From assembly GCA_022763115.1 (NCBI GenBank), contig JALEGJ010000020.1:1-43643 (forward strand): 43,643 nt of DNA, written 5' to 3'. How positions within the stretch are numbered: the first letter of the stretch is position 1; the number at the start of each line of letters is the position of its first letter. Source of the stretch: Aquisalinus sp. GTDB taxonomy: Bacteria; Pseudomonadota; Alphaproteobacteria; Caulobacterales; Parvularculaceae. Below the pieces are notes generated by a model. That model worked only from the letters and a program-made list of their open reading frames with translations. It did not search any database and had not been told where the DNA came from. Below are positions 14,603 through 23,408 of the stretch, piece by piece. Both the position numbers and the translations under genes were made by a program.

Positions 14603-15673
14603 CTAGCTTCGCTCTTTTTCCAGCAGCTGCTCCTTGCGCTTGATGCCCCAGCGATAGCCGCTCATGGCACCATCCTTACCGATTATGCGGTGGCACGGAA
14701 TAACCACAGCAAGCCGATTGGCACCGCACGCACTGGCCACCGCGCGCACCGCTTTCGGCCTTCCGATGCTTTTCGCAATATCAGTATAAGTACGGGTCTC
14801 TCCCGGCTGAACGCGCATCAACGCGCGCCAGACCTGTTCCTGAAAGGCCGTCCCCCGTACATCAAGTGGCATGGACGGGACGGCAAGCGGCTGTTCAATA
14901 AAGGCGAGCGTCTGCTCCACCCAGTCGGCATAGGCCGAGCCTGTTTCGGCTTCCGTCAAATCCGCCAGCGGAAAGCGCGCACGCAGCGCTTCCATCATTT
15001 CTTCGTCCGTGTCGCCAAACTGGATGGAGCAGATGCCTTTTTCTGTTGCGGCAACCAGTGTGCGGCCCAGCCAGCTTTCGGCCAGTGTAAAGCGTACGTC
15101 CTCGCCCTGGCCCTTCTGGCGCGCCTTGCCCGGCGTCATGCCCAGTCTCTGACCGGACTGTTCATACATGCGCGAAGGCGCGTTGAAGCCAGCGTCATAC
15201 ACAGCATCCGTGACACGTGTGCCTGCGGCGAGCGCTGCCTGCAGCTTCCCGGCTCTCCTCGCTGTTGCATATTGCTTTGGGGTGACGCCGAGCTGCGCCT
15301 TGAAAAGGCGATGCAGATGATGCGGGCTGACACCGATTTTGTTGCTCAATTCATCCAGCGTCGGCGGTGTTTCGGCTTGTTCAATCATTTTGACGGCTTG
15401 CTCGACCAGTCGCGCCTGGCGCTCAGCCAGTGGTGGCTCATCCGGCTGGCAGCGCTTGCAAGGGCGGAAACCTGCGGCGCGGGCAGCAGCCCGCGTCTCA
15501 TAGAAGACAATATTTTCACGTTTCGGCAAACGCGCCGGACAGCCGGGGCGGCAATAAACCCCTGTTGTGCTGACAGCAATCCAGAACGCCCCCTCCGCGG
15601 CAGCATTTCGGGCGCATATGGCCTGCCAGCGGGCCTCATCATTTGTGAATCGACTTTGGTGTAATTTTGACAT
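14603..15673 (-). CDS. ada: Bifunctional DNA repair protein / regulator Ada
   Basis: This 356-residue Ada has both halves. The N-terminal zinc module carries Cys41, Cys45, Cys72 and Cys75; Cys41 takes a methyl group from DNA phosphotriesters and switches the protein into an activator. An AraC-type helix-turn-helix region is at about 85-185 (LDELSNKIGVSPHHLHRLFK). The C-terminal O6-methylguanine methyltransferase has Cys327 in IPCHR. Length and cysteine spacing match E. coli Ada. The ribosome binding site is weak. It is usually self-activated on alkylation damage; I found no obvious E. coli-type Ada box upstream. It converges with the acyl-CoA dehydrogenase 16 bases away. Confidence 0.96.
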   Translation of the reverse strand: MSKLHQSRFTNDEARWQAICARNAAAEGAFWIAVSTTGVYCRPGCPARLPKRENIVFYETRAAARAAGFRPCKRCQPDEPPLAERQARLVEQAVKMIEQAETPPTLDELSNKIGVSPHHLHRLFKAQLGVTPKQYATARRAGKLQAALAAGTRVTDAVYDAGFNAPSRMYEQSGQRLGMTPGKARQKGQGEDVRFTLAESWLGRTLVAATEKGICSIQFGDTDEEMMEALRARFPLADLTEAETGSAYADWVEQTLAFIEQPLAVPSMPLDVRGTAFQEQVWRALMRVQPGETRTYTDIAKSIGRPKAVRAVASACGANRLAVVIPCHRIIGKDGAMSGYRWGIKRKEQLLEKERS

Positions 15674-15897
15674 TTTTCGATCTTAACGTCTGCTAACCCG
15701 CAGTTTTCTATCTCAAGAGCTGGCCAGCAACTTCCCGCTGCTTGCTTTCAAAACCTGTTTGCCGAAATTTTGTCGATTTTTCGCGCCATAATGCAGTTAA
15801 CCAGCCGTTGTTGGTTTTGTGATATTGTCAATTGGCCTACCGGTGATATATCTAAATCTCGGGTTAATGGCTGAGGTGAAAGGAAATTCCGCCAGCA

Positions 15898-16152
15898 ATG
15901 CTTGCGATTTTTCATCAGATTATGGGAAGTGTACTGGTTGTCGCCGGTATCGTTGTCCTTCCGCTACCAATTCCATTGGGCCTCCTGATGCTTGTTATCG
16001 GGCTCGCTCTGCTGGCACCTTATGTTATTCCGGTGCAAAATCTGGTGCGCTCTCTGCGTCGCAAAAACGCCAAACTGAATGAGCAACTGTTGCGCTGGCG
16101 CGAAAAATTCCCGCCGGTCATTCAGAAAACCATCGACCGTACCCACCCGTAG
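15898..16152 (+). CDS. Small membrane protein, PGPGW-like
   Basis: This 84-residue protein has two hydrophobic segments (about 4-22 and 24-45) joined by PLPIP, then a basic amphipathic tail (VRSLRRKNAKLNEQLLRWREKF). The layout resembles putative transmembrane proteins of the PGPGW family, with the motif degenerate here. AAAGGA lies 13 bases before the ATG, somewhat far. Function is unknown. An overlapping frame at 15819-16082 has an implausible composition and is rejected. Confidence 0.65.
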   Translation: MLAIFHQIMGSVLVVAGIVVLPLPIPLGLLMLVIGLALLAPYVIPVQNLVRSLRRKNAKLNEQLLRWREKFPPVIQKTIDRTHP

Positions 16153-16293
16153 CGCTTCTTTATCGTCAGGCTTGTTACCGTTTATTTTAGAAGAACCAAG
16201 GCCTACCGGCTGAGTTATGCCCTTGCGTGATCAGGGCGTATTGGCTTTTGTAAACTTTATCAATTCAATCAAGACTTTGCCCAAGGTGCATTC

Positions 16294-17157
16294 ATGAACA
16301 AACTGCTGCTTCTGCCTGTCCTGTTTTTGTTGCAAGGCTGCACGATCCAGACCCTTTTTGATAATCTGGGGCCGAAGGACCGCGGCTCACGCGTTGCAGA
16401 ACGAAACATTTCCTTTGGGCCCCTCGACGAGCAGAGACTCGATATCTATGTGCCGCTGGAGAGCACAGGGAATGACCCTGTACTGATGTTCATTTATGGC
16501 GGCTCCTGGAAGAACGGAGACAAGGATGGCTATGACTTTGTTGGCCGTGCTTTTGCTGCTCGTGGCTTTGTCACCGTAATTGCAGATTATCGAAAAGTGC
16601 CGGATGTGGTTTTCCCTGCCTTTCTGGAAGACGGCGCATTGGCTGTGAAGTGGATTACAGAAAATATCGAGAACTGGAATGGTGATCCGTCGCGTATTTA
16701 TCTGACCGGTCATTCAGCTGGCGGATATAATGCTGTGATGCTCGGGATTGACCACTCCTATCTTGAGACGTTGAACCTGGGCGCAGATACCATTGACGGC
16801 GTAGCGGGAATTGCCGGCCCATATGATTTTTACCCGTATGATGTGGAGGCAACTATCGATGCCTTCGGGCATGTTCAGGACCCGGATGTTACGCAGCCCA
16901 TCAACCTGGCCACGCGAGACACACCACCCATGCTGCTCGTTATTGGCAGTGATGACACGGTCGTATTGCCGCGTAACATCCCGGCCCTGGAAGGGGCATT
17001 AGAGGCACAGGATGTGCGCGTCGAAACAAGGATTTATAGCGGGCTCGATCACATTGAACCTGTCACAGCGCTTTCCGTCACTTTCCGCAACAAAGCGCCG
17101 GTTCTGGACGACATTACAAGTTTCTTTCGCAGCATTGACGCGACACTTGCGGAGTAA
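16294..17157 (+). CDS. Lipoprotein alpha/beta hydrolase (carboxylesterase)
   Basis: This 287-residue protein starts with a lipobox (LLQGC, Cys16), so it is probably anchored to a membrane on the outer side of the cytoplasm. The alpha/beta hydrolase fold shows the oxyanion element IYGGSW (67-72), the nucleophile Ser141 in GHSAGG, the acid Asp220 or Asp221 in GSDDTVV and His253 in LDHIEP. It belongs to the BD-FAE / hormone-sensitive-lipase-like esterases. The substrate is unknown. It is a single gene with about 140 bases free upstream. Confidence 0.88.
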   Translation: MNKLLLLPVLFLLQGCTIQTLFDNLGPKDRGSRVAERNISFGPLDEQRLDIYVPLESTGNDPVLMFIYGGSWKNGDKDGYDFVGRAFAARGFVTVIADYRKVPDVVFPAFLEDGALAVKWITENIENWNGDPSRIYLTGHSAGGYNAVMLGIDHSYLETLNLGADTIDGVAGIAGPYDFYPYDVEATIDAFGHVQDPDVTQPINLATRDTPPMLLVIGSDDTVVLPRNIPALEGALEAQDVRVETRIYSGLDHIEPVTALSVTFRNKAPVLDDITSFFRSIDATLAE

Positions 17158-17275
17158 GGGTTGACGCTGCTTCCAGCCATCACGCATCCTGACTTCTGAT
17201 TTTCGCTTATTCGTGTTACTGTACGCCCGAGGGGATTGTTCTGTAGCAAAGACAGACACACTCTAGGAGAGCCAT

Positions 17276-17713
17276 ATGAGAAAGACCCTGCAATTAACCG
17301 CCCTGGCCAGCACGACCTGCCTGCTGCTTACCGCATGCGCTTCAACTGACGAAGAGCGGTCGAGTAAGATCGAAGCTGACGACCCACGGCTCGGTGAACA
17401 GGTCAATCGGATTTGCTTCACGCGCACGATCGACAATTTCAAGACTGTCTCTGATCGGCAGGTCATCCTGTCGGCCAGCCCGAGCCGGGAGTATCTTGTG
17501 GAAACAGGTGCCTGTTTTCAGCTCGATCGCGCCCAGCGCATTGGCCTGACGGATCGAGGCGGCAACTGTTTGACGCGCGGTGATATTATTCTGGTATCGG
17601 AGGATCTTTTCGCCAGCAGATCGAACGTGCAGCAGCCAGACCGGTGTTTTATCCGCAGCATGTATGAATGGGATGCTGATGCCACGGACGAGGAAGATGA
17701 GACTGAAGAGTGA
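17276..17713 (+). CDS. Small lipoprotein, probably DUF6491
   Basis: This 145-residue protein has the lipobox LLTAC (Cys21), a short linker, and a conserved-looking core RICFTRTIDNFKTVSDRQVI with cysteines at about 47, 79, 97 and 123 that could form two disulfides in the periplasm. The C-terminal tail is strongly acidic (DATDEEDETEE). It resembles DUF6491 proteins, recalled rather than searched; function is unknown. GGAGAG precedes the ATG. Confidence 0.7.
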   Translation: MRKTLQLTALASTTCLLLTACASTDEERSSKIEADDPRLGEQVNRICFTRTIDNFKTVSDRQVILSASPSREYLVETGACFQLDRAQRIGLTDRGGNCLTRGDIILVSEDLFASRSNVQQPDRCFIRSMYEWDADATDEEDETEE

Positions 17714-17780
17714 GTTTTTGACCACTGCAGCTAACAAACCGCGTACACACTACGACCTTACACTTTAGAGCAGATCTGAT

Positions 17781-18365
17781 ATGCAGCCACTGATACTCCC
17801 TTTCCATGGAAAAACGCCGATTATTCATGACACAGCTTTCATTGCACCCGGTGCCGTACTGATCGGCGATGTGGAAGTCGGCGAAGATGCCAGCGTGTGG
17901 TATGGGTGTGTACTGAGGGCTGATACAAATCGTATTGCAGTCGGCAAAGGATCGAACATTCAGGACGGTACGATCATACATGTCGACGAACCGAGCATGG
18001 GCGGTACAGCCTGTATTATCGGGGAGAATGTGCTGGTCGGCCATCGGTGCATGTTGCACGGGTGTACGGTCGAAGATGGTGGGTTTGTCGGCATGTGCTC
18101 GACTGTTCTTGACGGGGCAGTGATTGAAAGCGGCGGCTTCCTTGCTGCTGGTGCTTTTCTGGGGCCGAGAAAGCGCATACCCGGCGGGGAGATGTGGGCA
18201 GGGCTGCCTGCGCGAAAGCTACGTGACTTACGCGACGGAGAAGACAAGATGGCGTTGATGGGGTCTGCCCATTATGTCGAGGAAGGGCGCGCCCACGCGA
18301 AAGCCCTGAGAGATCATGCGCTGGCCCCCGGCGCACCTGATATGAAATCAACGCAAGAGTGCTAG
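17781..18365 (+). CDS. Gamma-class carbonic anhydrase family protein
   Basis: This 194-residue left-handed beta-helix protein has hexapeptide repeats. The gamma carbonic anhydrase metal ligands His67, His88 and His93 (IIHV, VGHRCMLHG) and the family residues Arg46, Gln61 and Asp62 are present. It may hydrate CO2 or, in many bacteria, act as a related metal-binding protein (YrdA/CaiE type). The Cam proton-shuttle loop is short, as in YrdA-like proteins, so activity is uncertain. It follows the small lipoprotein by 67 bases and converges with the next gene. Confidence 0.88.
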   Translation: MQPLILPFHGKTPIIHDTAFIAPGAVLIGDVEVGEDASVWYGCVLRADTNRIAVGKGSNIQDGTIIHVDEPSMGGTACIIGENVLVGHRCMLHGCTVEDGGFVGMCSTVLDGAVIESGGFLAAGAFLGPRKRIPGGEMWAGLPARKLRDLRDGEDKMALMGSAHYVEEGRAHAKALRDHALAPGAPDMKSTQEC

Positions 18366-18371
18366 GCAAAC

Positions 18372-18935
18372 CTAGTTTTTCATGTCCTTGACAATAGTAT
18401 TGAAAGTTTGCCGGCGTGATTTAGTGTCCAGCAAGTCTACTATTTCTGCAACGAATAGGCGACGCAGAGCAAACAGATGCTTAGCACCTGTGTAGTCACC
18501 ATTATTCATCTGCCCTTCATGCGCCATTCCCCAGTCATAAATATCGACGAGTATATCCAACACTTTCTGACGGTGGCCTTGATATACAGGGTGCTTCTCC
18601 AGCCCGTGTCCATCCCCGGTATCTTCATTAGGAATGAACATGCGCCCCTGATCGACTAGAGCCGAAATTCTCAAAAGTGAAGCCTTATAGATTGTCTCGA
18701 AATCATCAGGTCGCGGGATTGAAAGTATCGTCTCAAGCTTGGCGATCTCGCTGATTGCCTCAGCCCCCCAGTTCGCTACGTTTTCGTCATAACGGAGTAG
18801 CAAGTCCTGCTTTTGAAGGTCCTGACGCGTCGTGGAAAACATGACAGACACGAAAAAGGAAATTGCCGACAATGCCAGAGCAAACCATGAAATGATATCT
18901 GCATTCCCGGCCGCGACTGCTGATGGATCTGCCAT
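18372..18935 (-). CDS. Unknown protein with N-terminal membrane anchor
   Basis: This 187-residue protein has one hydrophobic segment at about 15-34 (ISWFALALSAISFFVSVMF) and a soluble, mostly helical remainder, probably cytoplasmic. Its distinct stretches LLLRYDENVANWGAEAISEIAKLE and RMFIPNEDTGDGHGLEKH look like conserved family positions, but I do not know a family name. GGGGTG lies before the ATG. It has its own position between the gamma carbonic anhydrase (convergent) and scoB (37 bases, same strand). Confidence 0.6.
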   Translation of the reverse strand: MADPSAVAAGNADIISWFALALSAISFFVSVMFSTTRQDLQKQDLLLRYDENVANWGAEAISEIAKLETILSIPRPDDFETIYKASLLRISALVDQGRMFIPNEDTGDGHGLEKHPVYQGHRQKVLDILVDIYDWGMAHEGQMNNGDYTGAKHLFALRRLFVAEIVDLLDTKSRRQTFNTIVKDMKN

Positions 18936-18972
18936 TTTTCACCCCGTGACAGTTACTCGTTAAATCATCAAA

Positions 18973-19605
18973 TCACTCTATGGTCGCTTGCGTCTGCTCC
19001 CTGACCTGTTCGGCAGTAACCCCGTCTGCCAACTCAGCTATCTTGAGACTACCTGCATCCTTGTCAACATCGAACACACCAAGCCCGGTAATGATGCGAT
19101 CAACGCATCGCAGGCCTGTTAATGGCAAGGAACACTCTTTCAGGAGTTTTGGATCACCCTTTTTTGACACATGATCCATGAGCACAACCACGCGCTTGAC
19201 ACCGGCCACAAGGTCCATGGCGCCGCCCATGCCCTTGACCATTTTTCCGGGGATCATCCAGTTTGCCAGATCCCCATGCTCGGAGACTTCCATGGCACCG
19301 AGGATAGACAAGTCAATATGCCCCCCACGGATCATCCCGAAGGAGTCAGCCGACGAGAAATAGGACGTACGGCGTAATTCTGTGATAGTTTGCTTGCCGG
19401 CGTTGATAAGATCAGGGTCTACTTCATCATCATAGGGAAAAGGCCCCATGCCGAGCATGCCGTTCTCTGACTGAAGCGTAACGTCCACGCCGTCTGGTAT
19501 GTAGTTGGCAACCAGTGTTGGAATGCCGATACCGAGATTGACGTAAAAGCCGTCTTCAAGTTCCTGTGCGGCACGCTCCGCCATCTGATTTCTGTCCCAG
19601 GCCAT
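18973..19605 (-). CDS. scoB: 3-oxoacid CoA-transferase, subunit B
   Basis: This 210-residue beta subunit carries the catalytic glutamate in [11 protein letters not shown] (about 45-55) and the following [14 protein letters not shown] block. With subunit A it transfers CoA from succinyl-CoA to acetoacetate (SCOT). Related AtoA/PcaJ proteins use other 3-oxoacids, so the exact acceptor is not certain. AGGAGA precedes the ATG. It lies 21 bases after scoA. Confidence 0.92.
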   Translation of the reverse strand: MAWDRNQMAERAAQELEDGFYVNLGIGIPTLVANYIPDGVDVTLQSENGMLGMGPFPYDDEVDPDLINAGKQTITELRRTSYFSSADSFGMIRGGHIDLSILGAMEVSEHGDLANWMIPGKMVKGMGGAMDLVAGVKRVVVLMDHVSKKGDPKLLKECSLPLTGLRCVDRIITGLGVFDVDKDAGSLKIAELADGVTAEQVREQTQATIE

Positions 19606-19626
19606 AATGTCTCTCCTAGCTCAGCT

Positions 19627-20328
19627 TCAAGCCGCGCGGTCGCGGGTTGTCCGCTGCTCAATGCGTTTTTCGAATGAGCCTTTTACAATGCGCTGCACGA
19701 AAATACCCGCCGTATGAATGTGATCGGGATCAAGCTCACCCACCTCGACCAACTCTTCCACTTCAGCAACCGTGATTCGCCCTGCAGTTGCCATCATCGG
19801 ATTGAAATTTCGCGCCGTTTTCCGGAATACCAGATTGCCTTGCGTGTCACCTTTCCAGGCTTTGACGAGCGCCAAATCCGACCTGAGGCCGGTTTCCATG
19901 ACGTATGTCTCGCCATCAAACTCCTTATGCTCTTTGCCCTCTGCGATCAGCGTGCCGACACCGGTTTTGGTGTAGAACCCGGGAATGCCTGCACCGCCAG
20001 CACGGATGCGCTCTGCCAGAGTTCCCTGTGGATTGAATTCGAGTTCAAGCTCACCGGATAAATACTGCTTCTCGAATGTAGCGTTTTCGCCCACATACGA
20101 AGAGACCATCTTTTTGATCTGACGCGTCTGCAACAGCAGGCCGAGGCCGAAGTCATCGACGCCTGCATTGTTCGAAATAGCCGTTACATCCGTCACGCCA
20201 GAATCCCGCAAGGCAATAATCAGATTTTCCGGGATACCACAGAGACCAAACCCGCCACACATCACAGTCATGCCATCAAAGGTCAGGCCAGCCAGCGCTG
20301 CTTCAGCGCTATCGTAAACTTTTTTCAT
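19627..20328 (-). CDS. scoA: 3-oxoacid CoA-transferase, subunit A
   Basis: This 233-residue alpha subunit has [13 protein letters not shown] (about 22-34), the CoA-binding and dimer blocks [12 protein letters not shown] and [16 protein letters not shown], and the usual length. The ATG at 20328 is chosen because GGAGAG lies just before it and it begins MKKVYDS; a longer reading to 20361 adds an unlikely leader. With scoB it activates acetoacetate. It diverges from the TRAP transporter genes. Confidence 0.92.
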   Translation of the reverse strand: MKKVYDSAEAALAGLTFDGMTVMCGGFGLCGIPENLIIALRDSGVTDVTAISNNAGVDDFGLGLLLQTRQIKKMVSSYVGENATFEKQYLSGELELEFNPQGTLAERIRAGGAGIPGFYTKTGVGTLIAEGKEHKEFDGETYVMETGLRSDLALVKAWKGDTQGNLVFRKTARNFNPMMATAGRITVAEVEELVEVGELDPDHIHTAGIFVQRIVKGSFEKRIEQRTTRDRAA

Positions 20329-20486
20329 CGCGCACTCTCCAGTCGTCGCCCTGTCATACAAGAAGAAATGGTAAATTCAACTCTGAGGCGAAGGCATAAC
20401 GCCAAAACTGCTTGTGACAGGGGTGATAGGCATCGCGCCTAAAGTGTGCCAAGGTTATACTGAAAATAATAATCGGGAATACGAAC
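20329..20486. promoter_or_regulatory. Divergent sco / TRAP promoter region
   Basis: These 158 bases lie between scoA (minus) and dctQ (plus). CTGTCATACAAG at 20351-20362 and CTTGTGACAG at 20411-20420 are imperfect inverted copies about 50 bases apart. TATACT at 20456-20461 could be a -10 element for dctQ, but no good -35 goes with it. The gap has room for a shared operator that would co-regulate both units. Confidence 0.3.
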
Positions 20487-21017
20487 ATGCCCCTGGCACA
20501 AAGGCTCGCTGACTGGCTGGGCGGGATTAACAAGCCCTTGTGTCTTGCCGGGAGGAATCTGGCAGGAATATTATTGGCAGCCATGACAGCCATCGTGATG
20601 CTGCAGGTCGTAGCGCGATACGGCTTCAACAATTCTCCTTCCTGGACGGAAGAACTGTCAAAAACGCTCATGGTATGGACGGCTTTTCTGGTGGCCCCGT
20701 GGGCGTATCGGGAGGGCACGAATGTTTCGATCAGCTTTTTTGTCGAGGCTTTGCCGCGGGCACTGCGCTCAATCCTGCAGATAGTGCTGACATTGCTCGT
20801 CATCTGGATTTGTGGCGTGTTCTTTTTCGAAAGCCTTGATTTTGTTCTACGTGGTATGCAGAGCAGTTCACCAACGCTTCCTGTGCAAGTAGGCATCTTC
20901 TATCTAATCGTGCCTGTTGCATTTGCTTGCCTGATTCTGGTCGGGCTTGAAAACATTGCCCGCGAGATAACCGACATGGCAGCCACTGACGAAGTGCCTG
21001 CCAGAGAGGGCGAATAA
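20487..21017 (+). CDS. dctQ: TRAP transporter small permease (DctQ family)
   Basis: This 176-residue protein has four membrane segments and the DctQ signature region NNSPSWTEELSKTLMVWTAFL (about 51-71). It is the small membrane subunit that bridges binding protein and large permease in sodium-driven uptake of carboxylates and similar solutes. A weak GGGAA precedes the ATG. It is the first gene of a Q-M-P unit, six bases from dctM. Confidence 0.88.
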   Translation: MPLAQRLADWLGGINKPLCLAGRNLAGILLAAMTAIVMLQVVARYGFNNSPSWTEELSKTLMVWTAFLVAPWAYREGTNVSISFFVEALPRALRSILQIVLTLLVIWICGVFFFESLDFVLRGMQSSSPTLPVQVGIFYLIVPVAFACLILVGLENIAREITDMAATDEVPAREGE

Positions 21018-21023
21018 TCCGCC

Positions 21024-22310
21024 ATGTCCCTCGCTTATTTTTGGATATTTCTTTTGTTACTGGCAGCGGGCGCACCAATAGTCTTTGCGCTGCTGATTGC
21101 GCCAGGTTTGAGCTTGACAGTCGACGGGCAGGAAGAGTTCTACACGTCCCTTCTCTCTCGCCTTTATAACGGCATGGATTCCTTCCCTCTGATGGCGGTG
21201 CCCTTTTTTATTCTGGCAGGCGAAGTCATGAATACGGGCGGAGTGACACAAGCACTGGTGCGCTTTGCCCAGAGCATTATCGGGCATGTGCGCGGCGGCC
21301 TTGCGCAGGTGAATATCATGTCCTCCATTCTGTTTGCCGGTTTGTCCGGCTCAGCTGTGGCTGACACATCCGCCCTCGGGAAGATGTTGATCCCTGCCAT
21401 GGAGAAAGCCGGGTATTCCACACGCTTTGCTGCGGCTGTGACAGCAGCATCTTCCGTAATAGGACCGATAGTGCCGCCATCCGGGATCATGATCCTCTAT
21501 GCTTTCGTCATGAATGTATCCGTTGCCGGGCTTTTTGCGGCAGGTATCGTACCCGGCATCCTTATTGGCGGGGGGTTGATGCTGGTCACATTCCTGCTGG
21601 CAAAAAAGCGGAATTATCCGGTAGCCAATGAAAAAGCGACCTGGAAAGAGAGACGTCTGACATTCTTTCAGACATTCCCCGCCCTGATGACACCTATTAT
21701 TCTACTCGGTGGTATCCTGAGCGGTATTTTCACGCCGACGGAAGCAGCGGCAGTCGCAGCCACTTATGCGCTTTTTGTTTCCTACTTCATTATGCGCACA
21801 ATCAGTGTCAGCGACCTGCCGCGAATATTTGTCAACGCTGCTGCGCAATCGGCAGTTATCCTGCTTCTGGTCGGTGCGGCCGTGACCTTCGCCTGGATTA
21901 TCACAGTCTCCGGCATGGCAGGTAACATGGCCGACGGCCTGTCAGGCATGAGCAACAATGTGCTTGTCCTTCTGCTCCTGATAAACCTGTTCCTGTTTGT
22001 GGTCGGCATGTTCCTTGATGCTGGCCCTGCCATCCTGATCCTTGGTCCTGTACTCGCACCTTTAATGGTCAGTATGGGTGTCGATCCGATGCATTTTGCG
22101 ATCGTAATGTGTGTGAACGTAACTGTCGGCTTGATAACGCCGCCCATGGGCCTTGTACTTTTCGTTGCCTCATCTGTTTCAGGTGAAAAACCGGAATCGA
22201 TTGCTCTTGAGATGCTGCCCTTCCTTGCGCTGGAGGTTGCTGTCATCATCGCGATAACCCTGTTCCCGGCAATTTCTTTAACCCTGCCACGTTTGTTGGG
22301 CTACGCATAA
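21024..22310 (+). CDS. dctM: TRAP transporter large permease (DctM family)
   Basis: This 428-residue protein has about twelve membrane segments and typical DctM blocks: FFILAGEVMNTGGV, LFAGLSGSAVADTSALG, PPSGIMILYAF and TPTEAAAVAATYAL. It carries the substrate with sodium across the inner membrane. It begins six bases after dctQ and its stop lies 11 bases before dctP. Confidence 0.93.
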   Translation: MSLAYFWIFLLLLAAGAPIVFALLIAPGLSLTVDGQEEFYTSLLSRLYNGMDSFPLMAVPFFILAGEVMNTGGVTQALVRFAQSIIGHVRGGLAQVNIMSSILFAGLSGSAVADTSALGKMLIPAMEKAGYSTRFAAAVTAASSVIGPIVPPSGIMILYAFVMNVSVAGLFAAGIVPGILIGGGLMLVTFLLAKKRNYPVANEKATWKERRLTFFQTFPALMTPIILLGGILSGIFTPTEAAAVAATYALFVSYFIMRTISVSDLPRIFVNAAAQSAVILLLVGAAVTFAWIITVSGMAGNMADGLSGMSNNVLVLLLLINLFLFVVGMFLDAGPAILILGPVLAPLMVSMGVDPMHFAIVMCVNVTVGLITPPMGLVLFVASSVSGEKPESIALEMLPFLALEVAVIIAITLFPAISLTLPRLLGYA

Positions 22311-22321
22311 GGCTGACCCGT

Positions 22322-23377
22322 ATGACTCATTTTAGAAACCTTCTGTTCCTTGCCATAATCATTGGCTGTTCTTTTGGCATTTATCAGAGTGCGGCGGAAA
22401 CAGCGCCTTACACAATCCGTATTGGCATTCTGGGCTCTGAAGCAGATGAAGATTATGACGGAGCCCTTGTCTTCAAGGATTATGTCGAAGCGCGTGCAAA
22501 TGGTCGCGTGGAAGTTGATATTTTCACCTCCGGGCAGTTCTGCAGCAACGAACGGGAATGTATCGAAAATATGCAATCGGGCGTGCTTGACGTTTTCATG
22601 ACCACAATTGGCGGTATGGGGAACATTTATGGCCCAGGTCAGGTTTTCGATTTGCCTTATGTATTTCGGGATGATCGCGTTGCTGAATGTGTGTTTGACG
22701 GTCCCATAACGGATGACCTTAGACAGGCGGTCCTGACAGAGCAGCTCGGCTTGCGATTAATGGCTGTTTCCAACACCGGGGGTTGGCGCAATTTCGCAAC
22801 AACAGGCAAACAAATCCGAAAACCGGAAGATTTGAAGGGTTTGAAAATCCGCACCACATCTGCGCCAATTCAGCAGGAACTGATGCGACAGCTTGGCGCA
22901 AACCCGACGCCCGTTTCCTGGTCGGAGTTATATACAGCCCTTGCAACTGGTGTCGTGGAAGGCACCAAAAACGGTATTCAGGATATTGTCGGTATGAATT
23001 TTCATGAGCACGTGAAGTTCATCACGCTGGATGGTCACGCTTATATGGGTGCATTATGGTGGTACTCTGACAAAAACTGGAAAGAGCTACCACCGGATAT
23101 CAGGCGGCAGGTCTTTGATGGCTTCCAGCACCTGAAAACTGTTACCCGGGCCATCCCGATGCGGCGCCAGATAGAAGCCTATGAGACATTTCGGGAGGCG
23201 GGAGGCGAGGTTTACGCGCTTTCCCCGGATGAGAAAGCGCAATTCCAGCAAGCAACAAGTGGTATGCGGGGCTGGTACAGTGAAAAATATGGCACAGAGT
23301 GGCTTGAAAAACTTGATACAGCCATCGCCACTTGCGAACAGAGTGTCGACGCTGAATTCTCTCGCGGAAATCAGTAA
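22322..23377 (+). CDS. dctP: TRAP transporter substrate-binding protein (DctP family)
   Basis: This 351-residue periplasmic binding protein has a signal peptide (about 1-25). The DctP core includes LKGLKIRT with the conserved carboxylate-contacting Arg177 and NPTPVSWSELYTALATGVVEG. TAAGG at the dctM stop serves as ribosome binding site. The gene is last in the unit; in many systems dctP comes first. Cys74 and Cys80 may form a disulfide. The substrate is not readable; the neighbouring CoA-transferase suggests a small oxo- or hydroxyacid. Confidence 0.9.
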   Translation: MTHFRNLLFLAIIIGCSFGIYQSAAETAPYTIRIGILGSEADEDYDGALVFKDYVEARANGRVEVDIFTSGQFCSNERECIENMQSGVLDVFMTTIGGMGNIYGPGQVFDLPYVFRDDRVAECVFDGPITDDLRQAVLTEQLGLRLMAVSNTGGWRNFATTGKQIRKPEDLKGLKIRTTSAPIQQELMRQLGANPTPVSWSELYTALATGVVEGTKNGIQDIVGMNFHEHVKFITLDGHAYMGALWWYSDKNWKELPPDIRRQVFDGFQHLKTVTRAIPMRRQIEAYETFREAGGEVYALSPDEKAQFQQATSGMRGWYSEKYGTEWLEKLDTAIATCEQSVDAEFSRGNQ

Positions 23378-23391
23378 TCTGATCTGAACGT

Positions 23392-23406
23392 TAGGGTCCT
23401 GACCCT
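23392..23406. repeat. Second copy of the TAGGGTCCTGACCCT palindrome
   Basis: These 15 bases are identical to 119-133. They lie 14 bases after the dctP stop and two bases before the stop of the convergent Kef-type gene. As RNA the element folds into a short stem with a CCUG loop on either strand. The T run of a normal terminator is absent. Confidence 0.6.
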
Positions 23407-23408
23407 GG

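Noticed and set aside
14303-15664. Long plus-strand open frame (about 450 codons) opposite ada
   Set aside because: It overlaps the end of the acyl-CoA dehydrogenase gene and lies antisense to an intact Ada with all catalytic cysteines. Its translation has no recognisable domain.
15674-15800. Ada box upstream of ada
   Set aside because: I found no convincing match to the E. coli-type AAAGCGCA plus AAT box on the minus strand.
20339-20347. CCAGTCGTC shared by the scoA and bdhA upstream regions as a common operator
   Set aside because: Only nine bases match, the scoA copy overlaps the ribosome binding site and lacks the second half of the palindrome. Chance is a sufficient explanation.
20354-20896. 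Minus-strand frame covering the sco/TRAP gap and dctQ
   Set aside because: It overlaps a conserved dctQ gene with a full signature and would leave no promoter region for two divergent units.
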